Assembly (NCBI GenBank): GCA_050943475.1
Contig: JBMNPF010000004.1
Location: 1 to 64,000 of the forward strand
DNA length: 64,000 nucleotides
Reading direction: 5' to 3'
Origin: Metaruminococcus_A sp050943475
GTDB taxonomy: Bacteria > Bacillota > Clostridia > Oscillospirales > Ruminococcaceae
Under the pieces are notes generated by a model. That model had not been told where the DNA came from, made no database searches, and saw only the letters and a program-made list of their open reading frames with translations. This document shows, in pieces, positions 51,068-58,723 of this stretch. Position 1 is the first letter of the stretch. Every line of letters begins with the position of its first letter. The position numbers and the translations under genes were made by a program.

Positions 51068-53599
51068 TTACGCCATTTTGGTGTTTTTTGCATCCTGCAA
51101 GCCAAGCATTTCTACGGCAAGTTCACGCATTTTATATTTGAGAATTTTGCCCGCAGCATTCATCGGGAACTCCTCCACAAAGGTGACATAGCGCGGAGTT
51201 TTGTGTTTCGCCATGTGATCCCGCACATAGGCTTTGATTTCCTCCTCTGAGGATTCTTCACCCTCCTTAAGGATGACCCACGCCATAATCTCCTCACCGT
51301 ACTGTTTATCCGGCACGCCGATGACCTGTACGTCACTGACCTTCGGATGGGTGTAAATAAAGTCCTCAATCTCTTTCGGATAAATATTTTCACCGCCGCG
51401 GATGATCATATCCTTGATACGTCCGGTAATCTTATAATTTCCGTCCGGCAGGCGGCGGGCAAGGTCGCCGGTGTGGAGCCAGCCCTCTTCATCAATTGCC
51501 GCAGCGGTTGCGGTCGGCATCTTGTAGTAACCCTTCATGATGTTGTAACCACGCGCCACAAACTCGCCGTCTACATTATCCGGCAGATCTTCACCCGTCT
51601 CCGGATCCACAATTTTACATTCGACTCCCGGCAGCGCACGCCCAACCGTATTAACGCGGACATCAAGCGGATCGTCTACACGGCTTTGGGTGCAACCTGG
51701 GGATGCCTCGGTTTGACCGTAAACAATCGAAATCTGGGTCATATGCATTTTATCAACAACATCCTGCATCACCTTGACCGGGCAGGGACTTCCTGCCATA
51801 ATACCAGTGCGCATATGTGAAAAATCAGTCTTGTCAAAATCTTCATGCCCCAACATGGCAATAAACATAGTCGGCACGCCATGGAAGCAGGTAATTTTTT
51901 CTTTGTTGATGCACTCCAGCGCCAGCCGCGGCGAAAATGCCGGCAGCGGCGACATAGTACCACCATGGGTCATACAAGCGGTCATGGCGAGCACCATGCC
52001 AAAGCAGTGGAACATCGGCACCTGAATCATCATGCGATCTGCGGTGGATAAATCCATACAGTCACCAATGTTTTTGCCGTTGTTGACCACGTTGTAGTGG
52101 GTGAGCATAACACCTTTCGGGAAACCAGTGGTACCGGAGGTGTACTGCATATTGCAAACATCATGACGGTTAACCATTGCTGCACGGCTGAGCACCGCTT
52201 CCACGGGCACGCTCTCGGCGCGTTCCAACGCCTCCTCCCAGGTCATGCAACCAGACTGCTTGGAATCCACCGTAATAACATTGCGCAGAAACGGAAGCTT
52301 TTTGGAATGAAGCGGCTGGCCCGCTTCCAATTCCGCAAGTTCCGGGCACAGTTCTTTAATGATGCCCACATAGTCAGAATCCTTATAGCCGTCAACCATG
52401 ACAAGGGTATGGGTGTCCGACTGACGGAGTAAATACTCCGCCTCGTGAATTTTATAGGCCGTGTTCACAGTAACCAGCACCGCGCCGATTTTCACCGCCG
52501 CCCAGAAAGTGATGTACCATTGGGGTACATTAGTGGCCCAAACAGCAACCTTATCCCCCTTCTTGACGCCCATGGCAATCAGGGCGCGGGCAAAGGTATC
52601 CACATCGTCGCGGAATTCGGAATAGGTACGGGTATAATCATGGGTGGTAAAACGGAACGCGTACTGATCCGGAAACTCCTCTACCATCTGATCGAGTACC
52701 TGGGAGAAGGTGAGATCAATCAGGGTATATTTTTCCCAGACGTATTTACCAGTCTTTTCGTTGTTGTCAAACAGCGGGCGACGGCTCACCTGTTTATTCA
52801 GGTAACGTTCCATGTAATTGATGAAGTGCGGGAAAACAATACCAGCATCGCTCAAATCCGGCGCCCAACGCTTGACCCATTCCAGCGAGATATAACCGTC
52901 ATAGTTGATGGAGCGCAGGGCAAAAACCATTTCATCCACCGGGAGGTCGCCCTCCCCCATCATGCGGTATTCCACACCATTTTCGGTCATAACCGAATCC
53001 TTAACGTGGATATACTTGATGTAGGCACCAAGGTTCTGCACCGTTGTTTCCGGCGCCTCTCCCATAATGCGGTAAGGATGATGCATGTCCCACAGCGCGC
53101 CGACTGCATCGCTTGCCACATGTTCCAAAAGGCTGCGCAAACGGGCGGTATCTGCATAAACACCGTTGGTTTCTACCAACAGAGTCACCCCAGCGGCCTC
53201 GGCAACCGGCGCCAGCGCCTGAAGCTGCTCCACAATAAGCGCATCGTCCACTTCGCCCTCCGGTTCCTTATGCAAATCGGCAAGCACCCGGATATACGGG
53301 GTACCAAGCTTCTGGGCGAGTTCAATATACTGGCCGATTTCCCGGCGGTTTTCCTCTTTGCGGTCTGCAAATTTCAGCGCGCAGTTGGAAGAAAGGCACG
53401 GTATTTCAAGGTGAAGAGATTTGAGTTTCTGAACGGTTTTCGGCAGCTGATCCCCGGTAAACGGCGGCGCGTTAACTGCAAAAATATCGTCTCCTAAGCC
53501 GCGAATTTCAATTCCGTCAAAACCCAGATCCTTTGCCATTGAGTAAATATCCTGCCATGAAAAATCCGGGCAACCCAAAGTGGAAAATGCAATCTTCAT
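51068..53599 (-). CDS. fusion of a TIM-barrel isomerase-like domain and an AMP-dependent acyl-CoA synthetase
   Basis: 843 residues. Residues 1-270 form an AP_endonuc_2/xylose-isomerase-like barrel (MKIAFSTLGCPDFSWQDIYSMAKDLGFDGIEIRG; VTLLVETNGVYADT; VGALWDMHHPYRIMGE; IKYIHVKDSV; GYISLEWVKRW). Residues about 285-840 form a complete ANL acyl-CoA synthetase (MQYTSGTTGFPKGVMLTHYN; SIVYGQTEASPGCTQS; GWLHTGDLARRLPDGNYKITGRIKDMIIRGGENIYP; the catalytic Lys in NAAGKILKYKMRELA) of the FadD-like medium/long-chain type. There is no stop or start between them, so it is a true fusion in this sequence. How the two activities combine is unknown; an aldol or isomerase step that yields a carboxylic acid for CoA activation is one possibility. 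Confidence 0.88.
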   Translation of the reverse strand: MKIAFSTLGCPDFSWQDIYSMAKDLGFDGIEIRGLGDDIFAVNAPPFTGDQLPKTVQKLKSLHLEIPCLSSNCALKFADRKEENRREIGQYIELAQKLGTPYIRVLADLHKEPEGEVDDALIVEQLQALAPVAEAAGVTLLVETNGVYADTARLRSLLEHVASDAVGALWDMHHPYRIMGEAPETTVQNLGAYIKYIHVKDSVMTENGVEYRMMGEGDLPVDEMVFALRSINYDGYISLEWVKRWAPDLSDAGIVFPHFINYMERYLNKQVSRRPLFDNNEKTGKYVWEKYTLIDLTFSQVLDQMVEEFPDQYAFRFTTHDYTRTYSEFRDDVDTFARALIAMGVKKGDKVAVWATNVPQWYITFWAAVKIGAVLVTVNTAYKIHEAEYLLRQSDTHTLVMVDGYKDSDYVGIIKELCPELAELEAGQPLHSKKLPFLRNVITVDSKQSGCMTWEEALERAESVPVEAVLSRAAMVNRHDVCNMQYTSGTTGFPKGVMLTHYNVVNNGKNIGDCMDLSTADRMMIQVPMFHCFGMVLAMTACMTHGGTMSPLPAFSPRLALECINKEKITCFHGVPTMFIAMLGHEDFDKTDFSHMRTGIMAGSPCPVKVMQDVVDKMHMTQISIVYGQTEASPGCTQSRVDDPLDVRVNTVGRALPGVECKIVDPETGEDLPDNVDGEFVARGYNIMKGYYKMPTATAAAIDEEGWLHTGDLARRLPDGNYKITGRIKDMIIRGGENIYPKEIEDFIYTHPKVSDVQVIGVPDKQYGEEIMAWVILKEGEESSEEEIKAYVRDHMAKHKTPRYVTFVEEFPMNAAGKILKYKMRELAVEMLGLQDAKNTKMA

Positions 53600-53798
53600 A
53601 GAACTTCCTCGTATTCCTGGTTAAATTTTGGGAAAGTAAAAAAGCATTTATCCCCTGCTTCCCCACAGAAGATAAAACGCCCCGCCTAACCCTGCATAAA
53701 TCTTATGCAGACTTTTTACGCACCTGTAAAGCAACACCTTTCCGGGACGTATCGAATAGTTGTGCAGTCCGTATCAGTGCGCGACAATCATAAAAATA

Positions 53799-53827
53799 AT
53801 GATACTCGAAAAACCCCGTTTCGTCAA
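53799..53827 (-). promoter_or_regulatory. promoter of the fusion gene
   Basis: Reading leftward: TTGACG (53822-53827), 17-base spacer, TATCAT (53799-53804). A leader of about 190 bases follows, containing a CTGCATAA/TTATGCAG hairpin near 53691-53709. Confidence 0.6.
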
Positions 53828-53860
53828 GTTTCCCCGCCCTTTTTCAGTTCCTGTAATTAA

Positions 53861-53888
53861 AAAAGGAAAGGCGCTTGCCTTTCCTTTT
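53861..53888. terminator. bidirectional terminator of the 66-codon gene
   Basis: AAAAGGAAAGGC and GCCTTTCCTTTT around a 4-base loop; it overlaps the stop codon of the minus-strand gene at 53887. Confidence 0.75.
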
Positions 53889-54087
53889 ATCGGGGCAATT
53901 TTTCACGGCAGACGGTAATAAAACGCTCTAGCTCTATAAGCTGCGCCGCGGTGTCAAGCCCGCTCTCATCCAGTATATGTTCCACCTGATCCGCCAAAGC
54001 AACCGCGGCTGTTCTGCGGCAGGCCGCAGCATCCGAGGTACTGCCGCCATCCGGCGCGACCGAGACACAGAAAGATTTCGTGTTCAT
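53887..54087 (-). CDS. small protein downstream of the invertible promoter (left target)
   Basis: 66 residues beginning MNTKSFCVSVAPDGGSTSD, then a helical C-terminal half (AALADQVEHILDESGLD-like region, QLIELERFITVCREKLPR). The ATG at 54087 has GGAGG 7 bases upstream. No family was recognised. No promoter is seen between it and the inverted repeat at 54161; the strong promoter inside the invertible segment (54202-54230) points at it. It is therefore predicted to be ON in the orientation sequenced. It could be a small regulator of the recombinases or of the element. Confidence 0.6.
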   Translation of the reverse strand: MNTKSFCVSVAPDGGSTSDAAACRRTAAVALADQVEHILDESGLDTAAQLIELERFITVCREKLPR

Positions 54088-54160
54088 TTTCATTCCTCCA
54101 TTTATCCACAATTATTCAAAGCGCCGGAGGAATAGAACCCATTCCAATGGGCAAATTACC

Positions 54161-54187
54161 TTTCATAAAGCAATGAGCTTTACGAAA
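54161..54187 (+). repeat. left inverted repeat (recombination site) of the invertible segment
   Basis: 27 bases, exact reverse complement of 55406-55432. It lies 73 bases upstream of the left target gene's start codon. Confidence 0.9.
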
Positions 54188-54201
54188 GGTAATTCGATTG
54201 T

Positions 54202-54230
54202 ATTATATCGAAATTTATTGCAAAAGTCAA
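54202..54230 (-). promoter_or_regulatory. invertible sigma-A promoter, now pointing left
   Basis: Reading leftward: TTGACT (54225-54230), 17-base spacer, TATAAT (54202-54207). Transcription starts near 54195, crosses the left repeat and reaches the 66-codon gene. No comparable promoter points outward at the right end of the segment. Confidence 0.75.
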
Positions 54231-54326
54231 ATTATGAATGTTTTTTATCGAAATGTATCCGCTGTTATTTCAGCGCCGTTACAATGGTAATATCCGGGAT
54301 ATAAAACCATATTTAGGAGGAAAGCT

Positions 54327-55304
54327 ATGAAATCGAATAAGGACCGAAAAAACTTGAGTGATATGATGTTTGAGCAAATTGCAGCGTTATGGCTGGAAAC
54401 CATTTGTTTTACGGTAAAACGTTCCACCTATTTCCAGTATATGCGTATCATCAACCAGCACTTGAATCCTGCCTTCTCTGGTCGGACGGTTGCTGTGGTT
54501 GATGATAATCTCATCCTGCAATTCATCCGCAGTAAAATGGTCAATGGACGGCTGGACGGACGGGGCGGCCTATCTCCCAAAAGTTTGCGGGATATTCTGG
54601 TGGTTTTAAAATCGATCCTGCGTTTTGCCAAAAAGCGCGGGTATTATACACCGGAACTGCCGGATATTCCTCTGCCTAAAATGGAGCAGGAGGAAATTTC
54701 GATTCTGTCGGATACTGCACAACGGCATTTGGAAGGATACCTCAACCAATCCAACGACTTGTGCAAACTGGGTATTCTGGTCTGCTTGTATACCGGTCTT
54801 CGAATTGGTGAAATTTGTGCGTTGAAATGGGGCGATATTCGGTTTGATGCAGCTTCCATTTATGTGCGGCGCACAGTGCTGCGTATCCCAGGGGATTTGG
54901 AAAACAAGCAAAAAACACGAGTGGTGTTCAATACGCCAAAAACACGCAGTTCATTGCGAGAGGTTCCATTACCTGTTTTCCTGCTCCGTAAACTGCATCC
55001 TTACCGGGGGCTTTTTTCAGCCGATTCTTTTTTTCTGACCGGTGACACGACCAAATTTATCGAGCCGCGCACATATCAATATCGCTTTAAACGGTATTTG
55101 CAGCAGGCTGGCCTGCCTGAAATGAAGTTTCATGTTTTACGGCATACCTTTGCAACCCGCTGTATTTCGTTGGGGTTTGACCCCAAAACACTCAGTGAAA
55201 TTTTGGGGCATGCCGATGTTAACACCACGTTGAAGCGTTATGTGCATTCTTCACTGGAAATGAAACGCGTACAAATGGAACGCCTTCTTCCATTGGCACA
55301 GTAA
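54327..55304 (+). CDS. tyrosine recombinase (probable DNA invertase)
   Basis: 325 residues. The N-terminal core-binding domain (about 10-115; WLETICFTVKRSTYFQYMRII) is followed by the catalytic domain with the full set: Arg159 in YTGLRIGEICALKW, a Lys in the beta-hairpin, His269 and Arg272 in HVLRHTFATR, His in LGHADVNTTLKRYVH and nucleophile Tyr305. AGGAGG precedes the ATG. The gene lies inside the segment bounded by the 27-bp inverted repeats, so it is the natural candidate to invert it. Alternatively it could be an ordinary phage-type integrase, but the flanking sites in opposite orientation favour inversion. Confidence 0.92.
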   Translation: MKSNKDRKNLSDMMFEQIAALWLETICFTVKRSTYFQYMRIINQHLNPAFSGRTVAVVDDNLILQFIRSKMVNGRLDGRGGLSPKSLRDILVVLKSILRFAKKRGYYTPELPDIPLPKMEQEEISILSDTAQRHLEGYLNQSNDLCKLGILVCLYTGLRIGEICALKWGDIRFDAASIYVRRTVLRIPGDLENKQKTRVVFNTPKTRSSLREVPLPVFLLRKLHPYRGLFSADSFFLTGDTTKFIEPRTYQYRFKRYLQQAGLPEMKFHVLRHTFATRCISLGFDPKTLSEILGHADVNTTLKRYVHSSLEMKRVQMERLLPLAQ

Positions 55305-55405
55305 AAACAGACATCGCTTTCAATATTATTTGTGTAAACGGCTTTCCTTTTCAGAAGAGCAGAAGAAAAATAAAAGTTAATTTTTGAAGCAGGGAAACAG
55401 TGTTT

Positions 55406-55432
55406 TTTCGTAAAGCTCATTGCTTTATGAAA
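55406..55432 (-). repeat. right inverted repeat (recombination site) of the invertible segment
   Basis: 27 bases, exact reverse complement of 54161-54187. It ends 26 bases before the GTG start of the right target gene. Confidence 0.9.
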
Positions 55433-55458
55433 ATTTGTTGTAGATTGGAGGAACCATT

Positions 55459-55713
55459 GTGCAAAATACAGCATCGAAACGCGGTTTGTTTGAAGACTTG
55501 ACGGAACAGGTGCAGGCCGCTTACCTTTCCGACCTGGTTTCTCCTGACTTCCGCCTCAAATTGGTAGAGGCCCTGAAGGCAATCGACTGTACATGTTACT
55601 CCCTTCAGGAATGGGAGGATTTGCTCTCCTATCTGCTGTATAAAAAATGTTCGGCCGCCTCCCCTGAAGAAGCAAAACGAATTTTACTGGAACAACTAAA
55701 CCCGAAAGCCTGA
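55459..55713 (+). CDS. small protein right of the invertible segment (right target)
   Basis: 84 residues from a GTG start with TTGGAGGA upstream: QNTASKRGLFEDLTEQVQAAYLSDLVSPDFRLKLVEALKAID, then a helical, cysteine-containing region (CTCYSLQEWEDLLSYLLYKKC) and EAKRILLEQL. It is largely helical with no recognised family. The gap from the right repeat is too short for a full promoter and no good one is seen inside the right end of the segment, so it is predicted OFF as sequenced and ON after inversion. It precedes the serine recombinase gene, with a terminator between. Confidence 0.65.
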   Translation: MQNTASKRGLFEDLTEQVQAAYLSDLVSPDFRLKLVEALKAIDCTCYSLQEWEDLLSYLLYKKCSAASPEEAKRILLEQLNPKA

Positions 55714-55735
55714 ACAGGTTTCCGGGTTTTATTTT
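55698..55735 (+). terminator. intrinsic terminator after the right target gene
   Basis: A stem of about 13 bp with one mismatch and a GAAC loop (AACCCGAAAGCCT with AGGTTTCCGGGTT), then TTTATTTTTT. Read-through would be needed for an upstream promoter to express the serine recombinase at 55910. Confidence 0.7.
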
Positions 55736-55909
55736 TTATGAAAGAAATTGTTTCCATCGTCTTTTCTAAAATCCATGCGAGAACAAAGAAGGGATGCCCT
55801 GGCAAAAACGTCCCTCCTCGAAAAGTCTTTGGAATACGCCGGAACCATTCCGTGGTATACCCTTTCCCTCTCCTCCCATATAGTAGGAACAGGAAAGGGG
55901 CTGCATACC

Positions 55910-57721
55910 ATGTCCATTGCCATATACAGCCGGAAATCAAAATACACCGGCAAAGGAGAATCCATTGAAAACCAGGTAGAAATGTGCAGGGCTTATGCAC
56001 TCGCCCATCTAGGCTCCGCTGAATCGGACTTTCTCTATTATGAGGATGAAGGCTTCTCTGGAAAAAGCATGGAACGCCCTCAATTTCAGAAACTACTGCG
56101 GGATGCCCGCGCCCACCGTTTTTCCACCCTTGTCTGCTACCGGCTTGATCGCATCAGCCGCAGCGTTGTGGATTTTTCCGCACTGGTCGAACTGTTCCGC
56201 TCACTGGGAATTGGGCTTGTCTGCATCCGGGAACAATTTGACACCTCCACCCCAATGGGGCGTGCCATGATGTATATTGCAAGCGTTTTTGCCCAGTTGG
56301 AACGTGAAACGATTGCCGAACGCGTGCGGGATAACATGATGCTCCTCGCACGGGATGGCCGCTGGCTTGGCGGCACCCCGCCCACCGGTTATCAGTGTGC
56401 GGAACGCTCCGAAATGATTGTAGAGGGGCGGCGAAAAACCGCCTTTCTTCTCAAAGACCATCCTGCGGAACTGAAAACCGTCCGAACAATCTACCAAGCA
56501 TTTTTACATCAGCGTTCCATCGCTGAAATCTGCACAACGTTGTGTGCACAAGGCCTGTCTACCCGCCGGGGAAATCCCTACTCGGCGGCGACTGTACGCG
56601 CTATTCTAACCAATCCGGTCTACGCAGCCTCCGATCTGTCTATATGGAACTATTTTACCGCATTAGGCGCCGACGTCTGCTTTACTCCAAACACCGAGAA
56701 CGCCCCTGGCCTGCTCTGTTACCACAAGCGCAGCGGGATTTCCGGTGCAGAACAGCGGTGCGAGCCCTCTGAGTGGATTGTCGCAAAAGGGAAGCATACT
56801 CCCGCCGTTTCCGGTGCAGAATGGGTACAGGTGCAGAAGCAGCTTTTCAAGACACACACCGAAACGCAACGTCGTATTCCCCAAAACAATTATGCTCTGC
56901 TGTCCGGCCTGATTATCTGCGGCAAATGCGGCGCTCCTCTTTATGCCAAATCTCGGTCCGGACGGAAGGGATACGACTACATCTGCCGCACCAAACTGCG
57001 TAAAGGTTCATCCTCTTGTTCCATCGCCAACCTGGGCGGCGAATTGGCCGACCGCGCCGTAGCAGCCGCTTTCACGATTCTCCCTCTCCTGCCGGAACTC
57101 CTTGAGCGGCTGGAATCCTACCGGAACGAGCTGCTTCAGCAACTGCCTCAAAAAGCAATGCTCGACCTTGGTTCCATCGACGCGGAAATTGCGCGGTTAA
57201 TCGACTGCATTGCCGAAACACCGCCGGGAGACCGCAGTATCCCGCATTTGCAGCGCCGCATTGCGGAACTGGATCGACGGCGCAGCATTCGCCTGACAGA
57301 ACTATCTCCCAGCGCCGCAAACCAAACCACTGTGCCTGCTCCCGAAGATGAGAAAAAATCGGGAATTGCTCTTACTCTTGCCATGCCATATTGTCCGAGC
57401 CCCGAAAGCACTTTCCCAAACGATCCTTTCGGCCAAGCAAAAAACAGCATTGGGGAGCAAAATCACCCTGCTGTTTCAAAACCATTTTCCTCCTCCCCTG
57501 CTGCTTCTCCCAACGATTCAATCCACGTGTTTCCCAAAATTTCACATCTGCCGGATTCTCCGGAAGCCTTGTGGGATTCCATGCCGGGAATTCTCCAGCG
57601 AGAACTGCTCGGACAATTACTGGAGTGTGTTGAACGCCGTCCGGAAGGTCTGCTGTTACACTGCAAGCCCGGGGCCTCCTGCCTGTTCCAGGAACTTCCG
57701 TCTTGTTCTCAAATGGATTAA
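55910..57721 (+). CDS. large serine recombinase of the feoB element
   Basis: 603 residues. The catalytic domain (1-145) has nucleophile Ser10 in IAIYSRKSKYTGKG, YEDEGFSGKSMERPQF and LVCYRLDRISRSVVDF. The recombinase domain (about 155-270; GTPPTGYQCAERSEM, ILTNPVYAASDL) and zinc ribbon (CGKCGAPLYAKSRSG, YICRTK) follow, then a coiled coil. An unusually long Pro/Ser-rich C-terminal extension (about 460-603) completes it. The start at 55910 follows GGAAAGGGG; the frame is open upstream but without family sequence. Its end is 157 bases from the right junction in feoB, so it is the integrase of this element. A directionality factor for excision is not obvious; the two small genes nearby are candidates. 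Confidence 0.92.
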   Translation: MSIAIYSRKSKYTGKGESIENQVEMCRAYALAHLGSAESDFLYYEDEGFSGKSMERPQFQKLLRDARAHRFSTLVCYRLDRISRSVVDFSALVELFRSLGIGLVCIREQFDTSTPMGRAMMYIASVFAQLERETIAERVRDNMMLLARDGRWLGGTPPTGYQCAERSEMIVEGRRKTAFLLKDHPAELKTVRTIYQAFLHQRSIAEICTTLCAQGLSTRRGNPYSAATVRAILTNPVYAASDLSIWNYFTALGADVCFTPNTENAPGLLCYHKRSGISGAEQRCEPSEWIVAKGKHTPAVSGAEWVQVQKQLFKTHTETQRRIPQNNYALLSGLIICGKCGAPLYAKSRSGRKGYDYICRTKLRKGSSSCSIANLGGELADRAVAAAFTILPLLPELLERLESYRNELLQQLPQKAMLDLGSIDAEIARLIDCIAETPPGDRSIPHLQRRIAELDRRRSIRLTELSPSAANQTTVPAPEDEKKSGIALTLAMPYCPSPESTFPNDPFGQAKNSIGEQNHPAVSKPFSSSPAASPNDSIHVFPKISHLPDSPEALWDSMPGILQRELLGQLLECVERRPEGLLLHCKPGASCLFQELPSCSQMD

Positions 57722-57754
57722 TATCCGGGTTCCCTCTTAAATGGCAGTTCTGCA

Positions 57755-58609
57755 ATGCAGCCTATAACCATTGCACAGAAGCCGTTTTCCTACTGCATAC
57801 ATATTTTTCACCGTCTGTCACCACCGTCTTTGTACGAATCTGCCAGCCTTCCTGTTTCCCCTAAACAAAACGGCGCATTCCCGACGTTGATTGCAATCAT
57901 CACCATGTTCTTTGCCGGGAGCGTTGCTCTTCCATTTCAATCGGCAGTTTCCACCCTGTGGCTTATCGCTGTCATCGTCCTGGGCGTTTTTATGACGCTG
58001 AGCGTTTCACGCATCCTCTCCAAAACAATTCTCAAAGGGGTACCCTCTTCCTTTGCCCTGGAACTGCCGCCCTACCGTCGCCCACAGATTGGCAAGGTTC
58101 TGGTTCGTTCTATCTTTGACCGAACCCTCTTTGTGCTGGGTCGTGCTGTCACCGTTGCAGCACCCGCCGGACTTATCATTTGGCTGCTTGCCAACATCCA
58201 TGCCGGGGATATGAGCTTACTCGCCCACTGTGCAAATTTCCTTGACCCCTTCGCCCATCTCATTGGGCTGGACGGCGTCATTCTCATGGCGTTTATCCTC
58301 GGCTTTCCCGCGAACGAGATTGTCATCCCGCTCATCATCATGGCCTATCTTGCAAATGGCAGCATGATTGACATGTCAAATCTGGAAACCCTGCGGGAAC
58401 TCCTCGTCTCCAACGGCTGGACACCGGTGACCGCACTTTGTACCATGCTCTTTTCACTCATGCACTTTCCCTGTGCCACCACCTGCCTGACCATCCGCAA
58501 GGAAACCGGGAGCTTCAAGTGGACGGCACTGTCCATTCTCATCCCCACCGCAACCGGAATTTTACTCTGTTTTCTCGTTGCAAATACAGCTCGCCTGTTT
58601 GGCCTCTGA
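57755..58609 (+). pseudogene. feoB: feoB, 3' part, separated from the 5' part by the element
   Basis: From 57878 the frame reads FPTLIAIITMFFAGSVALPFQ and on, through the FeoB C-terminal membrane region (RIFDRTLFVLGRAVTVAAPAGLIIWLL-like, SLLAHCANFLDPFAHLIGLDGVILMAFILGFPANEIVIPLIIMAYL) and the second Gate motif FSLMHFPCATTCLTIRKETGS. This is the exact continuation of the fragment ending at 45404. The first 41 codons of the open frame (57755-57877) belong to the element. Without the G domain this piece cannot work alone. Confidence 0.88.
57878..57879. other. attR crossover dinucleotide TT
   Basis: Left side AAACGGCGCA is the element arm; right side CCCGACGTTG is host feoB. Confidence 0.7.
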
Positions 58610-58643
58610 TCTGCCTAAAAACCCCCTGAAAAATTCTATGTTT

Positions 58644-58678
58644 TTGACATTGACAGTTTATTCACAACGCGTTATAAT
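58644..58678 (+). promoter_or_regulatory. consensus sigma-A promoter of the hydrogenase-rex operon
   Basis: TTGACA (58650-58655), 17-base spacer, TATAAT (58673-58678), a perfect consensus match. A second TTGACA lies at 58644-58649. The start site should be near 58685. Confidence 0.85.
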
Positions 58679-58703
58679 GGCGTTGTGAATAAACTGTCAA
58701 TGT
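58647..58703. promoter_or_regulatory. 24-bp perfect inverted repeat with two Rex-like boxes around the -10 region
   Basis: 58647-58670 is the exact reverse complement of 58680-58703; the 9-base centre holds the -10 box. Each arm carries an 18-base site: TTGACAG-TTTA-TTCACAA (58650-58667) and its mirror (58683-58700). Against the Rex consensus TTGTGAA-N4-TTCACAA each matches 11 of 14 positions. The left box shares its first half with the -35 hexamer. The last gene of this operon is rex, so NADH/NAD+-responsive autoregulation is the likely function. Confidence 0.7.
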
Positions 58704-58723
58704 TGTTTAAGGGGGAGTATTTT

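Larger units (their letters stand above)
54161..55432. mobile_element. predicted invertible DNA segment with its own tyrosine recombinase
   Basis: Identical 27-bp repeats in opposite orientation (54161-54187 and 55406-55432) enclose a tyrosine recombinase gene and an outward-facing sigma-A promoter close to the left repeat. Each repeat is an imperfect palindrome (arms of 10 bases, TTTCATAAAG and CTTTACGAAA, around a 7-base centre), the normal form of a tyrosine-recombinase crossover site. Inversion would move the promoter from facing the 66-codon gene to facing the 84-codon gene at 55459. Confidence 0.8.
45402..57877. mobile_element. 12,476-bp serine-recombinase element inserted in feoB
   Basis: The left end (45402) and right end (57877) sit at a TT dinucleotide in feoB. 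Removing the element rejoins feoB in frame as NGRFPTLIAI, the conserved Gate sequence. Joining the two element ends gives an attP with perfect 10-bp arms, AAACGGCGCA and TGCGCCGTTT, around TT, the expected form of a serine integrase site. The large serine recombinase gene ends 157 bases from the right end. Contents: a MoxR/DUF58/transglutaminase operon, a lipoprotein, an acyl-CoA synthetase fusion, an invertible segment with tyrosine recombinase, two small genes and the serine recombinase. No conjugation, replication or phage structural genes are seen. Confidence 0.8.

Noticed and set aside
52445..53497. 350-codon open frame on the plus strand
   Set aside because: It is antisense to the TIM-barrel half of the fusion gene, without a ribosome-binding site or recognisable domain.
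54327..55304. Reading the tyrosine recombinase as a simple phage integrase
   Set aside because: The identical sites on its two sides are in inverted, not direct, orientation, and the element ends in feoB match the serine recombinase instead.
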